Source: an uncultured Pseudomonadota bacterium (lineage in GTDB: Bacteria; Pseudomonadota; Gammaproteobacteria; Methylococcales; Methylomonadaceae). From it: DNA of 34,882 nucleotides. A program made the position numbers and the translations under genes. Below, piece after piece: positions 8,647 to 17,803 of the stretch. The notes under the pieces were generated by a model. It worked only from the letters and a program-made list of their open reading frames with translations. It searched no databases and was not told where the DNA came from. The stretch is taken from assembly GCA_903876445.1 (NCBI GenBank), contig CAIQZX010000214.1:1-34882 (forward strand), in the 5' to 3' direction. Each line of letters begins with the position of its first letter. The stretch's first letter is position 1.

Positions 8647-9097
8647 TCCTTTAGCGCGTCAATCGACCGATACTTTTTTGGGATTTGATTTTGGTACGAA
8701 AAAAATTGGTGTGGCTGTCGGACAATTAACAACGGCAACCGCTAATTCATTGCAAACTATGCGCTCCGCAAATCAAACACCAAATTGGCAAGCGATTGAA
8801 CAATTAGTCAAAGAATGGCAACCGGCTGGCTTTGTTGTCGGCATTTCACGCCAACTCGATGGAACCGATAATCCAGTTACCGCAAAAATGCTCAAATTTT
8901 GCCGGCAATTAAATGGACGTTTTAATTTACCGGTTCATCAACAAGATGAAACGCTTTCTACATTTGAAGCAAAGCAATTGTTATTTGATGATATTCATGT
9001 CAATGCCACGAAATTGTGGGCGGTTCAAGATGAACTCGCCGCACAGTTAATTTTGCAATCTTGGTTGAATCAAAAAAAAGAAGAATCGTCTTTTTGA
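8639..9097 (+). CDS. ruvX: Putative Holliday junction resolvase / pre-16S rRNA nuclease YqgF
   Basis: A 152-aa RNase H-fold protein. It has the N-terminal FLGFDFGTKKIGVAVGQ motif with the first catalytic Asp, VVGISRQLDGTDNP in the middle, QDETLST, and the C-terminal DELAAQLILQSWL with the final acidic residue. In E. coli YqgF processes the 5' end of 16S rRNA; a resolvase role is inferred from the fold. The ATG overlaps the yqgE stop, indicating coupling. The 3' end overlaps the convergent SURF1 gene by 28 nt. Confidence 0.92.
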   Translation: MRDPLARQSTDTFLGFDFGTKKIGVAVGQLTTATANSLQTMRSANQTPNWQAIEQLVKEWQPAGFVVGISRQLDGTDNPVTAKMLKFCRQLNGRFNLPVHQQDETLSTFEAKQLLFDDIHVNATKLWAVQDELAAQLILQSWLNQKKEESSF

Positions 9098-9795
9098 GCA
9101 GAGCGTGACATAAAAAATTTAATAAAAATAATGGTCAAAACAAACGCTAATCCAAACCACTGTAGCGCGTAAGCTAAATGTTGTTCTGGTTGCATAATTT
9201 TTGCGGCTGACCATTCACGTTTAAAACCGTTTGGCGAATTTGCGTCTAATTCCAATTGAAAACTGAATAATTCATAACCTAACTGTTTTGCTAAAACGTT
9301 CGCATCCACAATTCCCACAACGGCAGGATTTGTTTTTGTCGGCTGATTTGCGCCGTCTAATTTCAATCCAATACTTGGAAATGCGTTAATTCTGCCCCTT
9401 AACGTTATTTCATTTTCCGCTTCAAATACGACATTTGGTAATGTAGCACGCGGTTCAACTAACGGAATCCAGCCGCGATTTACTAAAATCGCTTTTGAAC
9501 CGTTTTGCAATCGAAACGGAGTAAAAACAAAATAACCTGCTTTACCGCCATCGATTTGATTATCAAGTAAAAACTGTGTTGTTGTATCGTAATGTCCCGT
9601 GACCGTAGCCGGTTTGTAGCGTAGTGAAACTGAATCATCCGACGTTTCTGAAAGTAATTGCACCGATTCATTCACACGCTGCGCCTCTACATTTAAGAAA
9701 TCTTGTTTTTCGTTAGCGCGATGGATTTGCCAAATGCCTAAACTCAAAAATAATGTAAATAAACTCAAATACGCGACTAGCCATCTTAGTTTCAT
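9070..9795 (-). CDS. SURF1 family cytochrome c oxidase assembly protein
   Basis: The 241-aa protein has one membrane segment at each end (about residues 5-22 and 207-228) and a periplasmic domain between, the SURF1/Shy1 topology. Diagnostic stretches are SLGIWQIHRANEKQ, VTGHYDTTTQFLLDNQIDGGKAGYFVFTPF (in part) and VNRGWIPL. SURF1 helps insert heme a into subunit I of aa3-type oxidases. No oxidase subunit gene is in the window, but the divergent neighbour is a twin-transmembrane protein usually found in cox clusters. AAGG lies about 11 nt before the ATG. The C-terminal codons overlap ruvX tail to tail. Confidence 0.9.
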   Translation of the reverse strand: MKLRWLVAYLSLFTLFLSLGIWQIHRANEKQDFLNVEAQRVNESVQLLSETSDDSVSLRYKPATVTGHYDTTTQFLLDNQIDGGKAGYFVFTPFRLQNGSKAILVNRGWIPLVEPRATLPNVVFEAENEITLRGRINAFPSIGLKLDGANQPTKTNPAVVGIVDANVLAKQLGYELFSFQLELDANSPNGFKREWSAAKIMQPEQHLAYALQWFGLAFVLTIIFIKFFMSRSAQKDDSSFF

Positions 9796-9884
9796 TCGTC
9801 TTGCTGCCTTTTTAAAAGTTGCGTCGTTGTCGTAAAATCATCGAAAATAGGTTTTTCTTTTTTCACGACACCCCAAAAAAAATT

Positions 9885-10073
9885 ATGTTTAAAACATTCG
9901 TTATTATTGCATTTGTAGCGATTATCGTCAGTTTAGGTAATGCGTTGTTTCATTTAGTAAAACACAAAGACCAAGAAAGTTCACAAAAAGCACTCAAAGC
10001 GTTGACCTTTCGAATCGGCTTATCCATCGCGTTGCTAATTTTTGCGGTACTTATGCGATACCTAAATTTTTAG
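9885..10073 (+). CDS. Twin transmembrane protein (DUF2909-like)
   Basis: A 62-aa protein with two membrane helices (about residues 3-21 and 42-60) joined by a short charged loop (KHKDQESSQKALKALTFR). Size, topology and position beside SURF1 fit the DUF2909 proteins of gammaproteobacterial cox operons, whose function is unknown. The frame is open from 9819, but the extra 22 residues are basic and phenylalanine-rich and unlike the family. MFKTFVIIAF at 9885 is the natural start, though no clear ribosome site is seen. SURF1 starts 90 nt away on the other strand. Confidence 0.75.
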   Translation: MFKTFVIIAFVAIIVSLGNALFHLVKHKDQESSQKALKALTFRIGLSIALLIFAVLMRYLNF

Positions 10074-10074
10074 G

Positions 10075-11618
10075 TTAATCCAACCAAACACTGTAAGATT
10101 TTTCATCAATCGTACAATCGAATAAAACTTGTGAACTTAAACCCTCTAATTTCAAACGTTGTAAAATAGTAGCTAAATCGACTGAACTATTTTGTGATAA
10201 TTCAACTCGTACATTTTCAGGAATTAGATTTTCCAAATCTAAAACAGCTTCTGCCGGTAAACAAACACTCACTAACAAGGCATTATTTTTAGTGATTTTG
10301 ACGTGTAACTTTGTAGCTTGAGTGGCAAAGTCTAGGGTTTTAAATTGCGTGGTCGTCACATTTATTACCGGCAAATCTAAATCGCGTGCTTGCTGTAACA
10401 ATGTTTCACCGACACTTTTTTCTAATATATGCCACCAATTTAAACTGATTTGAAGCTGTTGTAACTGATGTGTCAAACCTTGAAAAGCACGCATTAACAA
10501 TAATACATCTGCCGCGCCTGCCGAGCGAAACCACCAGCGTTTTTCTCCTAGCAAATCCGTAATTTTTTGTTCAAGCTGCCAATCCGACAAATTGAAAACG
10601 TGATTAACTAAAAATGGACGAAATAAAAATTGACTCAACATCGTTAACGCACCTTGAATGTGCGCGAGTTTTTGAGCATCAAACCCTATTGCGACAAAAC
10701 AATCCAAGGGATTTACAGCATTTTTTTCTCGACAAGCAATAATCAGTTTTAAAAGTGCTAAACGGCGCGTTTCATCTAACGAAACTGTACATCCAAAATC
10801 TAATAACGTCACCATCGAATGATTTTCAGCATGGTTGTAAAATGTATTCCCGTTATGCGGGTCGGCATGGCAACATCCGGCAACAAAAACACTGGTAAAT
10901 AACGTTTGTAACAATGTTTCCGCAATTAGTTTACGTTCAACTTCTGACCAATTTACAATTTCAGGAAATGTGACACCTGTTGCGCGACTTTGTACTAAGA
11001 CACATTCACTACTAAACGCCTCATAAACGCGCGGGATTTCTAAACGTGGTACGCACACGTTCTCCAGAAAATACGTTTGACGTGTCGCTTCCGAGCGATA
11101 ATCAAGTTCTGCATTCAGCGTATCAAAAAGAGCTTTTTTATATCCGTTTAAATCAAAGCCCCATTCTTGAACTTTGCCAACGCTTGGCATCAAATCTGCT
11201 AATTTTAATTCAGCGTGAATGGCATCGACAATATCGGGATAACGAATCTTAATGGCGATGGACGTGCCATCTTTTAATTCAGCTAAATGAACCTGCCCTA
11301 AGGATGCAGCGGCAATTGAAGGTTGAATGTTTTTGAAGATTTTTTTGGGTGCAAATCCTAAACTTTTTTCCAAAACAGGCAATATGACGTTGAGTGGTAA
11401 AGCCGGAACACTATCCGTCAGCGATTGAAATTCACTTCCTCCTTCGACGGTAGCAAAAAGCTGTCCGATTTTTAAACTGAAACCCCGAGCATCGGCAAGT
11501 AAAGCGACTAAGGCGCGTTGGGCAAGTAATTTTTCGATTTCATTTTGACTGGCATGAATTTTTCTTGTTACTAAACCAATACGAAATAATTTTATAAAGC
11601 GTTTAAGGAAATTCCACA
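10075..11618 (-). CDS. ABC1/AarF (UbiB/ADCK)-type atypical kinase
   Basis: A protein of about 514 aa with the ABC1 signatures: KIGQ (52-55 from the upstream GTG), the alanine-rich loop AAASLGQVHLA (105-115) replacing a P-loop, the invariant lysine in IAIKIRYP (K126), ELDYRSEA (173-180), HADPHNGN (253-260) and LDFG (275-278). UbiB/ADCK3 members support ubiquinone biosynthesis or lipid handling, probably through ATPase activity. This one lacks an obvious C-terminal membrane anchor and ubi neighbours, so it may be a paralogue rather than UbiB. About 230 residues after the kinase core are not recognised. ATG 11618 is preferred over GTG 11625 because GGGGG lies just upstream of it. Confidence 0.85.
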
Positions 11619-11761
11619 TTTTCACCCCCAGTTAGTCGTTTAAAATACCCGTTATTTTTTATTAAAAAAGTGAATTTTTATAGGCGTATTTTGGTTCATA
11701 GTGCATTTTTTCAAGTCGTTTGAAATTGAATTCCCATTAAAAGAAAACAATGCTTTTGTAC

Positions 11762-11800
11762 TATAATCGGCAATACTCAAAACAAAAACTAAAAAAAGGA
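11762..11800 (+). promoter_or_regulatory. Candidate edd promoter and ribosome site
   Basis: TATAAT at 11762-11767 lies 41 nt before the edd start, and AAGGA (11796-11800) sits 7 nt before the ATG. No good -35 is visible. The 189-nt gap to the divergent ABC1 kinase gene is otherwise A+T rich and shows no convincing operator. Confidence 0.45.
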
Positions 11801-11807
11801 CATAAAT

Positions 11808-13628
11808 ATGAATCCAATTATTCAAAGCGTTACCCATGAAATTATGGAGCGCAGCCATGCTACTCGCTCTGCCTATTTAAAACACGTTGATAGTTGCAGT
11901 AGAAAAAAACCACAACGAGTTGGAATGGGGTGCGCGAATTTAGCACATGGTTTTGCGGCCTGTAGCTCTGAGGAAAAAACAGATTTAACTGCCGAACAGA
12001 AACCGAATATCGCGATTATTACGTCATATAACGATATGCTTTCTGCACATCAACCTTATAAAGATGCACCGGATTTAATTAAAGCGGCGATTCGTGAAGC
12101 AGGCGGCGTTGCACAAGTTGCAGCAGGTGTACCAGCCATGTGTGATGGTATTACACAAGGTCAAGCCGGCATGGAATTATCGCTATTTAGTCGCGATTTA
12201 ATCGCAATGACGACCGCCATTGGTATGAGTCACAATATGTTTGATGGCGGACTGTATTTAGGCGTATGCGATAAAATTGTTCCGGGTTTATTGATTGGTG
12301 CATTGAGTTTTGGACATTTACCTGCGATTTTTGTTCCCGCTGGTCCAATGCCAAGTGGTATTACGAACAAAGAAAAATCTCAAGCACGTCAACGCTATGC
12401 GTTAGGACAAATTGGACGAGAAGAATTATTAGCCGCTGAATCAGCATCGTATCACAGTGCGGGAACGTGTACTTTTTACGGCACAGCAAATACAAATCAA
12501 ATGATGATGGAAATGTTAGGACTACATTTACCTGGTAGTTCTTTTGTTAATCCTTATACGCCATTGCGTGATGAATTGACAAAAGAAGCCGCCCGTCAGA
12601 TTTTGAAGTTCACGGATTTAGGCAGCGATTATCGTCCACTTGCTTATGTTGTAGATGAAAAAGCGATTGTCAATGCGGTGATTGGATTACTTGCAACAGG
12701 CGGTTCAACTAATCATACGATGCACTTAATCGCGATTGCGCGTGCATCAGGAATCAATTTGAATTGGGACGATTTCGATCGATTATCGAAAGTGATTCCA
12801 TTACTAGCAAAAGTTTATCCAAATGGTTCGGCGGATGTAAATCACTTCCACGCAGCAGGCGGAATGGGAGTTTTAATTTCGCAATTATTAAATAACGGCT
12901 TGATGCACGAAGATACGATTGCGATTGCCAATAAACGCGGCATGGCAAATTATTGCCAAGAACCACGATTGATTGATAATAAATTGGTTTGGGAAAATGT
13001 ACCGTCTGAACCATTAGATTTAAGTGTGTTAAGTACCGTTAAAAAACCCTTCGCTCCAAGCGGTGGTTTACACGTTATGAAAGGCAATTTAGGTCGTGGT
13101 GTATCGAAACTTTCTGCACTCGCACCAGAACATCAAATAGTAGAAGCTCCAGCCGTTGTTTTTGATGATCAAGAAGATTTCTTAGCCGCTTTCCGTCGTG
13201 GCGAATTAGAAAAAGATTTTGTTGCCGTTATTCGTTTCCAAGGACCTCGCGCAAACGGAATGCCTGAACTCCATAAACTCACGCCACCAATGGGTGTTTT
13301 GCAAGATAAAGGTTTCAAAGTGGCGTTAATTACAGACGGTAGAATGTCTGGCGCATCAGGAAAAGTACCGTCTGTTATTCATTTATGCCCAGAATGTGAA
13401 GTGGGCGGTCCACTTGCAAAAGTACATGATGGCGACATTATTTCGTTGAATTTACAAACAGGTAATATTAATGTGTTAATGGATGAAGTGGAATTTAACG
13501 CGCGTGTTGCAGCTCCAAATTCAGCGCACAATCATCACATGGGCATGGGGCGTGAAATGTTTGGGCATTTCCGTTTAGGTGCATCGTCAGCAGAAACTGG
13601 CGCGTCAAATTTGTTTATCGTAGATTAA
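11808..13628 (+). CDS. edd: Phosphogluconate dehydratase (Entner-Doudoroff)
   Basis: The 606-aa protein (E. coli Edd 603 aa) matches throughout: [87 protein letters not shown], and near the C-terminus [16 protein letters not shown]. It converts 6-phosphogluconate to 2-keto-3-deoxy-6-phosphogluconate. C154 and C221 are candidate [4Fe-4S] ligands by comparison with IlvD/Edd enzymes. The [12 protein letters not shown] block and length favour Edd over dihydroxyacid dehydratase. eda, zwf and pgl are not nearby, so the pathway genes are scattered here. Confidence 0.95.
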   Translation: MNPIIQSVTHEIMERSHATRSAYLKHVDSCSRKKPQRVGMGCANLAHGFAACSSEEKTDLTAEQKPNIAIITSYNDMLSAHQPYKDAPDLIKAAIREAGGVAQVAAGVPAMCDGITQGQAGMELSLFSRDLIAMTTAIGMSHNMFDGGLYLGVCDKIVPGLLIGALSFGHLPAIFVPAGPMPSGITNKEKSQARQRYALGQIGREELLAAESASYHSAGTCTFYGTANTNQMMMEMLGLHLPGSSFVNPYTPLRDELTKEAARQILKFTDLGSDYRPLAYVVDEKAIVNAVIGLLATGGSTNHTMHLIAIARASGINLNWDDFDRLSKVIPLLAKVYPNGSADVNHFHAAGGMGVLISQLLNNGLMHEDTIAIANKRGMANYCQEPRLIDNKLVWENVPSEPLDLSVLSTVKKPFAPSGGLHVMKGNLGRGVSKLSALAPEHQIVEAPAVVFDDQEDFLAAFRRGELEKDFVAVIRFQGPRANGMPELHKLTPPMGVLQDKGFKVALITDGRMSGASGKVPSVIHLCPECEVGGPLAKVHDGDIISLNLQTGNINVLMDEVEFNARVAAPNSAHNHHMGMGREMFGHFRLGASSAETGASNLFIVD

Positions 13629-13649
13629 AACTCTCACCGATAAAGCTCT

Positions 13650-13691
13650 GTCGGGTTATGTCATAAGCTATTTGTAATAGACTAACCCGAC
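13650..13691. repeat. Dispersed-type inverted repeat after edd
   Basis: GTCGGGTTA (13650-13658) and TAACCCGAC (13683-13691) are perfect 9-bp arms with a 24-nt loop. On the minus strand the outer part reads GTAGGTCGGGTTAG, a sequence I recognise as a common intergenic repeat in many proteobacterial genomes. It fills most of the 101-nt gap between edd and the ZIP gene. It could stall transcription, but it lacks a U-tract. Confidence 0.6.
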
Positions 13692-13729
13692 CTACGATTT
13701 TCAAAATTTACAAAAGTGTTGTCTTCTAA

Positions 13730-14566
13730 ATGTTCAATTCTGTTTTAGTTCTTATAATTATTTTTACCGCAATTGGTGGCGTATTAAGTGTACTAGTCGC
13801 TAGCATTTTTTTATTACTTTCCGAGAAAACACAACGTAAAATTATTCCGCACGGCATTAGTTTTGCAATTGGTGCGTTACTCGCCGTCGCATTTTGGGGC
13901 TTAATTCCAGAAGCGTTTGAACACGCGCAACCTGAACAGATTCAACAACTGTCTGGTACGATTTTAGCGGGAATTTTGGGCTTCTTCGTGTTGGAAAAAT
14001 TATTGATTTGGCGACATTGTCATTTTGGTGAATGTGAAGCGCACGGCGATGATGAGCATCAACATCCCGAAGAAAATTCGCATCATCACCGACATTCGCA
14101 TGGCGCAAAAACCGCAGGCACGTTTATTATTTTGGGTGATAGCATTCACAATTTTGTTGACGGTGTTTTGATTGCTGCCGCGTTTTTAACAGATGTAAAA
14201 CTGGGAATTGTTACTAGTTTAGCGGTGGCGACGCATGAAATTCCGCAAGAAGTTGGAGATTTTGCGATTTTATTACACAGTGGATATTCCAAACGCAAAG
14301 CCCTTTTTTATAATGTGCTAGCGAGTTTGACGACTGTTATTGGTGGTGTGTTAGCATATTTTAGCTTGGCTAATTTGCATGATTATTTACCTTATTTTCT
14401 AGCACTAGCCGCTTCGAGTTTTATTTACATTGCGGTGGCAGATTTAATTCCGTCGTTACATAAAAAAACCGATATAAAAACCTCACTCCAACAAATTGCG
14501 CTAATTTCTGCTGGCGTGTTTTTGATTTGTACGCTGCATAATTTTGCTCATCACATCGAATTGTAA
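13730..14566 (+). CDS. ZIP family divalent metal transporter
   Basis: The 278-aa inner-membrane protein has about eight predicted helices. The metal-path motifs of ZIP transporters are present: HNFVDG (140-145, helix IV) and HEIPQEVGD (169-177, helix V). Between helices III and IV is a histidine-rich cytoplasmic loop (about 97-124), typical for zinc-binding regulation. Import of Zn2+ or a related ion is the likely role; the exact substrate cannot be told. No Shine-Dalgarno is clear before the ATG. The 3' end overlaps the convergent Smr gene by 16 nt. Confidence 0.88.
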   Translation: MFNSVLVLIIIFTAIGGVLSVLVASIFLLLSEKTQRKIIPHGISFAIGALLAVAFWGLIPEAFEHAQPEQIQQLSGTILAGILGFFVLEKLLIWRHCHFGECEAHGDDEHQHPEENSHHHRHSHGAKTAGTFIILGDSIHNFVDGVLIAAAFLTDVKLGIVTSLAVATHEIPQEVGDFAILLHSGYSKRKALFYNVLASLTTVIGGVLAYFSLANLHDYLPYFLALAASSFIYIAVADLIPSLHKKTDIKTSLQQIALISAGVFLICTLHNFAHHIEL

Positions 14567-15129
14567 TCTTCAAAGCCGTATTTATCTGAAAGGCGTAATA
14601 AAACAAACAATGCGCCTGTTCCGCCATCTTTTGGACTGACCGAGCAGAAGGCTTGGACATCTTTATGCTGGCGCAACCAGCGATTTACTTCATTTTTTAT
14701 AATCGGTAAATTATCTAACGAACGATAACCTTTACCATGAACAATATGCACGCAACGACAACCCTCTTCGACGCTATTGTGTAAAAAATGGAGTAATTGT
14801 CGTTTGGCATCGTTAGTATTTAAACCATGTAAATCGATTTCAGCATCAATGCCAAAAAATCCACGTCGTAATTTTTTCAACACATTATTTTGCAAACCGG
14901 CAGATAAGAAATTCAACGAATCATAAATTCCGACAGTCGCAATATCTTCGGTATTTCGTGAACTCAAATGCGCGTCAAAATTCACAATCAATGGTTTCGG
15001 ATAGGGTTTTGGTTTTACATTTTTCTGTTCATGTAAAGCGACTTTATCTTGTTTGACCGCTTGTACTTTGCCGACGGTTTGCCGAAATAAATTTTCGTCG
15101 TCAAAACTTCCGGATTGTTTTCTTGTCAT
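14551..15129 (-). CDS. Smr-domain nuclease (SmrA/SmrB-like)
   Basis: A 192-aa protein with a C-terminal Smr domain (about 96-180): DLHG (99-102), HGKG (131-134) and GGTGALFVLLR (169-179). The N-terminal segment DENLFRQTVGKVQAVKQDKV resembles the LFRQ..G..KIKQD region of E. coli SmrA/SmrB. E. coli SmrB cleaves mRNA between collided ribosomes; YdaL/SmrA is a related endonuclease. Which one this equals cannot be decided from sequence alone. It lies downstream of aspC but beyond a strong terminator, so it probably has its own promoter. Confidence 0.85.
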   Translation of the reverse strand: MTRKQSGSFDDENLFRQTVGKVQAVKQDKVALHEQKNVKPKPYPKPLIVNFDAHLSSRNTEDIATVGIYDSLNFLSAGLQNNVLKKLRRGFFGIDAEIDLHGLNTNDAKRQLLHFLHNSVEEGCRCVHIVHGKGYRSLDNLPIIKNEVNRWLRQHKDVQAFCSVSPKDGGTGALFVLLRLSDKYGFEDYNSM

Positions 15130-15171
15130 AGGCGATTCAGAGGGTTAAAAATGATTTTTTGCGGCAACAAA

Positions 15172-15198
15172 AAAAGGCGATTAAAAAAATCGCCTTTT
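15172..15198 (-). terminator. Intrinsic terminator of the aminotransferase gene
   Basis: AAAAGGCGATT (15172-15182) and AATCGCCTTTT (15188-15198) form a perfect 11-bp stem with a 5-nt loop, ending 6 nt after the stop codon. On the minus strand it is followed by a run of U. It is a textbook Rho-independent terminator. Confidence 0.92.
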
Positions 15199-15203
15199 CG
15201 ACT

Positions 15204-16385
15204 TTAAATCGCTTTTTTAATTCGTTCCAGCGCGGATTTGAGATTGTCCATGCTGGTCGCAATAGAAATACGAATATGTCCTGCCGTTCCGAATGCCGAA
15301 CCCGGAACAAGTGCCACACCGGCTTTTTCAATTAAATAATCTGAAAATGCCAAATCGTCATCAATGCCATCTAAACGTTCAAGTAATTTTTCGATATTTG
15401 GGAAAACGTAAAACGTGCCATCTGTTTCAACGCATTCCACGCCATCAATCGTATTTAATTCCGCCACAACAAAATCGTGACGTTTTTTGAATTCCACACA
15501 CATTTCAGCAATAAAACTTTGATTGCCTGTTAATGCCGCCACTGCCGCATATTGTGAAATCGAAGTCGGATTTGATGTGCTTTGTGATTGAATCGTACAC
15601 ATCGCTTCAATCAATTTTTCATTTCCTGCCGCGTAACCAATTCGCCAGCCTGTCATTGAATACGCTTTTGATACGCCATTCATTACAATCGTGCGGTCGT
15701 AAAATTCAGGATGCGCGTTCAAAATGTTCACAAACGTACCTTGTTGCCAAAGAATATGCTCGTACATATCATCGGTGGCGATAATGATGTTTGGGAAATC
15801 CGCTAACACATCGCCTAACGCTTTCAATTCATCTAATGAATACGCCGCACCTGAAGGATTCGATGGGCTATTGATAAAAATCAAACGGGTTTTTTCAGTA
15901 ATTGCCGCGCGTAATTGTTCAGGTGAAATTTTGAAATTTTGCGCTTGTGTGGTTTCGATAATGACAGGAACGCCATCGGCAAGTAAAACCATATCCGGAT
16001 ATGAAACCCAATACGGCGCTGGAATAATGACTTCATCGCCAGCGTTTAAAAGAGCTTGCGTTAAATTAAATGAACTCTGTTTGCCGCCACATGAAACCAA
16101 AATTTGTTTTGGGTTATATTCCAAACCATTATTTTTTTTGAATTTATCGATAATGGCTTTTTTCAATGGTGCAATGCCATCAACAGCCGTATATTTTGTA
16201 AAACCTTTGTTAATCGCCTCAATCGCGGCTTGTTTAATAAAATCAGGCGTGTCGAAATCGGGTTCGCCTGCGCCTAAACCAATAATGTCATGACCTGCGG
16301 CTCGCATTTGTGCGGCTCTTGCGGTAATTGCTAAGGTCGGTGAAGGTTTTACAGCATTGACGCGATTAGAAAGTTGGATGTTCAT
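15204..16385 (-). CDS. Pyridoxal-phosphate aminotransferase, aspartate type (class I)
   Basis: The 393-aa protein has the fold-type I aminotransferase motifs: GAGEPDFDTP (38-47), the SPSNPSGA loop (173-180), ATDDMYEHI, and the PLP lysine K240 in VSKAYSMTGWRIGY. Near the end, PGSAFGTAGHIRIS carries the substrate-carboxylate arginine. This is the AAT I-beta subgroup, which makes aspartate or, in some members, also transaminates prephenate or alanine. The ORF extends to 16463, but that N-terminal extension is a translated heptad repeat. MNIQLSNRVNAVKPSPT at 16385 is the family start, though it lacks a clear Shine-Dalgarno. Confidence 0.92.
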   Translation of the reverse strand: MNIQLSNRVNAVKPSPTLAITARAAQMRAAGHDIIGLGAGEPDFDTPDFIKQAAIEAINKGFTKYTAVDGIAPLKKAIIDKFKKNNGLEYNPKQILVSCGGKQSSFNLTQALLNAGDEVIIPAPYWVSYPDMVLLADGVPVIIETTQAQNFKISPEQLRAAITEKTRLIFINSPSNPSGAAYSLDELKALGDVLADFPNIIIATDDMYEHILWQQGTFVNILNAHPEFYDRTIVMNGVSKAYSMTGWRIGYAAGNEKLIEAMCTIQSQSTSNPTSISQYAAVAALTGNQSFIAEMCVEFKKRHDFVVAELNTIDGVECVETDGTFYVFPNIEKLLERLDGIDDDLAFSDYLIEKAGVALVPGSAFGTAGHIRISIATSMDNLKSALERIKKAI

Positions 16386-16394
16386 TTTATAAAG

Positions 16395-16465
16395 TAAGGT
16401 GAAAGGTGAAAGGTGAGAGGTGAAAGACACGAGACTAAAGGTTTTTTGCCTTGCACCTTTCACCT
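16395..16465. repeat. Heptad tandem repeat with inverted counterpart
   Basis: From 16395 four 7-nt units run TAAGGTG, AAAGGTG, AAAGGTG, AGAGGTG, with a decayed fifth. CACCTTTCACCT (16454-16465) is the exact reverse complement of AGGTGAAAGGTG, found at 16397-16408 and 16404-16415. GACTA (16433-16437) also pairs with TAGTC (16465-16469). The element fills the 86-nt gap between htpX and the aminotransferase gene and can fold several ways. Confidence 0.75.
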
Positions 16466-16471
16466 AGTCTT

Positions 16472-17350
16472 TTAACGTAAATTTTGTAATGCCGCAATGC
16501 GTTCTTCAAGTGGTGGGTGCGTCATAAATAATCTTGATGCACCACCGCCGCTAATTCCAAAAGCGGCTAATTGACCAGGTAAAGCTTCGGGTTCATGAGC
16601 GCGTTGTAATGCTTGAAGTGCAGCAATCATTTTTTCACGACCTGCTAAATTCGCGCCACCTACATCAGCTCTGAATTCACGGTAACGCGAGAACCACATC
16701 GTCAACATAGAAGCTAAAATACCTAATGCAATTTGAGCCACCATTTGTGTGACATAATATGCCCAGCCATAACCTTCGTCTTCGTTTTTCAAAATCACTT
16801 TATCAACAAAATGTCCGATAATTGTGGCAAAGAAATACACAAAGGTATTCACAACACCTTGCATTAACGCCATCGTAATCATGTCACCGTTTGCAACATG
16901 GCTAATTTCATGACCTACAACGGCTTCAACTTCGTCAGCATTCATTGCGTGTAACAACCCCGTGCTAACTGCAACTAACGCATTGTCACGATTCGCACCT
17001 GTCGCAAACGCATTAGGTTCAGGCGATTCAAAAATGCCAACTTCTGGCATACCAATTCCGGCGTATTGTGCTTGACGCGCCACAATATCTAATAACCATT
17101 GTTCTGTTTGGTTTTGTGGTTGTTCGATAACGACAACGCCCATACTGCGTTTTGCCGACCATTTCGACATAAATAACGAAATAACTGAGCCAGCTGAACC
17201 AATAATGGCGGACATGACCAACAATTTTTTTAAATCTAAATCAACGCCGTTTGCCGCTAATGAACTGTGCAAACCTAATAGATTAAAAATAACGCCAATC
17301 ACAACCATTACGGCAAGGTTAGTGACTAAAAATAAAAAGATACGTTTCAT
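16472..17350 (-). CDS. htpX: Membrane zinc metalloprotease HtpX
   Basis: The 292-aa M48 protease has two N-terminal membrane helices (about 4-26 and 43-62), the zinc motif HEISH (147-151) with the third ligand in REFRAD (E225), further hydrophobic segments at about 163-183 and 200-220, and the C-terminal FMTHPPLEERIAAL signature. HtpX degrades misfolded inner-membrane proteins, acting alongside FtsH. The ATG at 17350 (MKRIFLFLVTNLAV) aligns with E. coli. The TTG at 17368 would add six residues and lies before the GAGG. It may be cotranscribed with the aminotransferase gene, as no clear terminator separates them. Confidence 0.95.
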   Translation of the reverse strand: MKRIFLFLVTNLAVMVVIGVIFNLLGLHSSLAANGVDLDLKKLLVMSAIIGSAGSVISLFMSKWSAKRSMGVVVIEQPQNQTEQWLLDIVARQAQYAGIGMPEVGIFESPEPNAFATGANRDNALVAVSTGLLHAMNADEVEAVVGHEISHVANGDMITMALMQGVVNTFVYFFATIIGHFVDKVILKNEDEGYGWAYYVTQMVAQIALGILASMLTMWFSRYREFRADVGGANLAGREKMIAALQALQRAHEPEALPGQLAAFGISGGGASRLFMTHPPLEERIAALQNLR

Positions 17351-17422
17351 AATAAAAAGTTTCCTCAATTAAATGATTAAAGCGATACGATAACTTAACG
17401 CTTCTATAATAAAAAGCAAGCC

Positions 17423-17803
17423 TTAGAGTTTTTCACGAAATACAAAATAGACTGCGCCAATTAAACAAAAAAATGCCCACAAATAATCCAATTTCAAAGG
17501 CTCGCGCAAATAGTAGACAGAAAAAGGAACGAACATCGATAACGTAATCACTTCTTGAATAATTTTAAGTTGTCCAACTGTTAAAACAGTAAAACCAATA
17601 CGATTAGCCGGAACTTGTAACAGATATTCAAATAAAGCAATAAACCAACTGACTAACGCCGCCACAATCCAAGGTTTATCATGTAATTCTTTTAAATGGG
17701 CGTACCACGCAAACGTCATAAAAACATTGCCAAAAATTAACAATCCGATACTAACGGCAATAGGATGTAATTGGCTTAACGTTGAAAAACTACTCCAATT
17801 CAT
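17423..17803 (-). CDS. DMT-like membrane protein, DUF486 family
   Basis: A 126-aa protein with about four membrane helices (roughly 13-33, 44-63, 80-100, 105-122). The stretch GNVFMTFAWYAHLK and the segment QEVITLSMFVPFSVYYLREPLKLDY are characteristic of DUF486, a family related to small drug/metabolite transporters with no assigned substrate. The start overlaps the end of the upstream unknown gene by 14 nt, implying coupling. A start a few residues inside cannot be excluded, as family members often begin near the first helix. Confidence 0.82.
   Translation of the reverse strand: MNWSSFSTLSQLHPIAVSIGLLIFGNVFMTFAWYAHLKELHDKPWIVAALVSWFIALFEYLLQVPANRIGFTVLTVGQLKIIQEVITLSMFVPFSVYYLREPLKLDYLWAFFCLIGAVYFVFREKL

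Noticed and set aside
11642-11692. Hairpin AAAATAC/GTATTTT as terminator of the ABC1 kinase or edd leader
   Set aside because: The arms are A+T only, far apart, and lie between divergent starts, so a terminator is not expected.
11808-13628. Dihydroxyacid dehydratase (ilvD)
   Set aside because: The [12 protein letters not shown] block, [14 protein letters not shown] and overall length match phosphogluconate dehydratase instead.
16386-16463. N-terminal extension of the aminotransferase
   Set aside because: The extra 26 residues are translated heptad repeat; MNIQLSNRVN is the family start.
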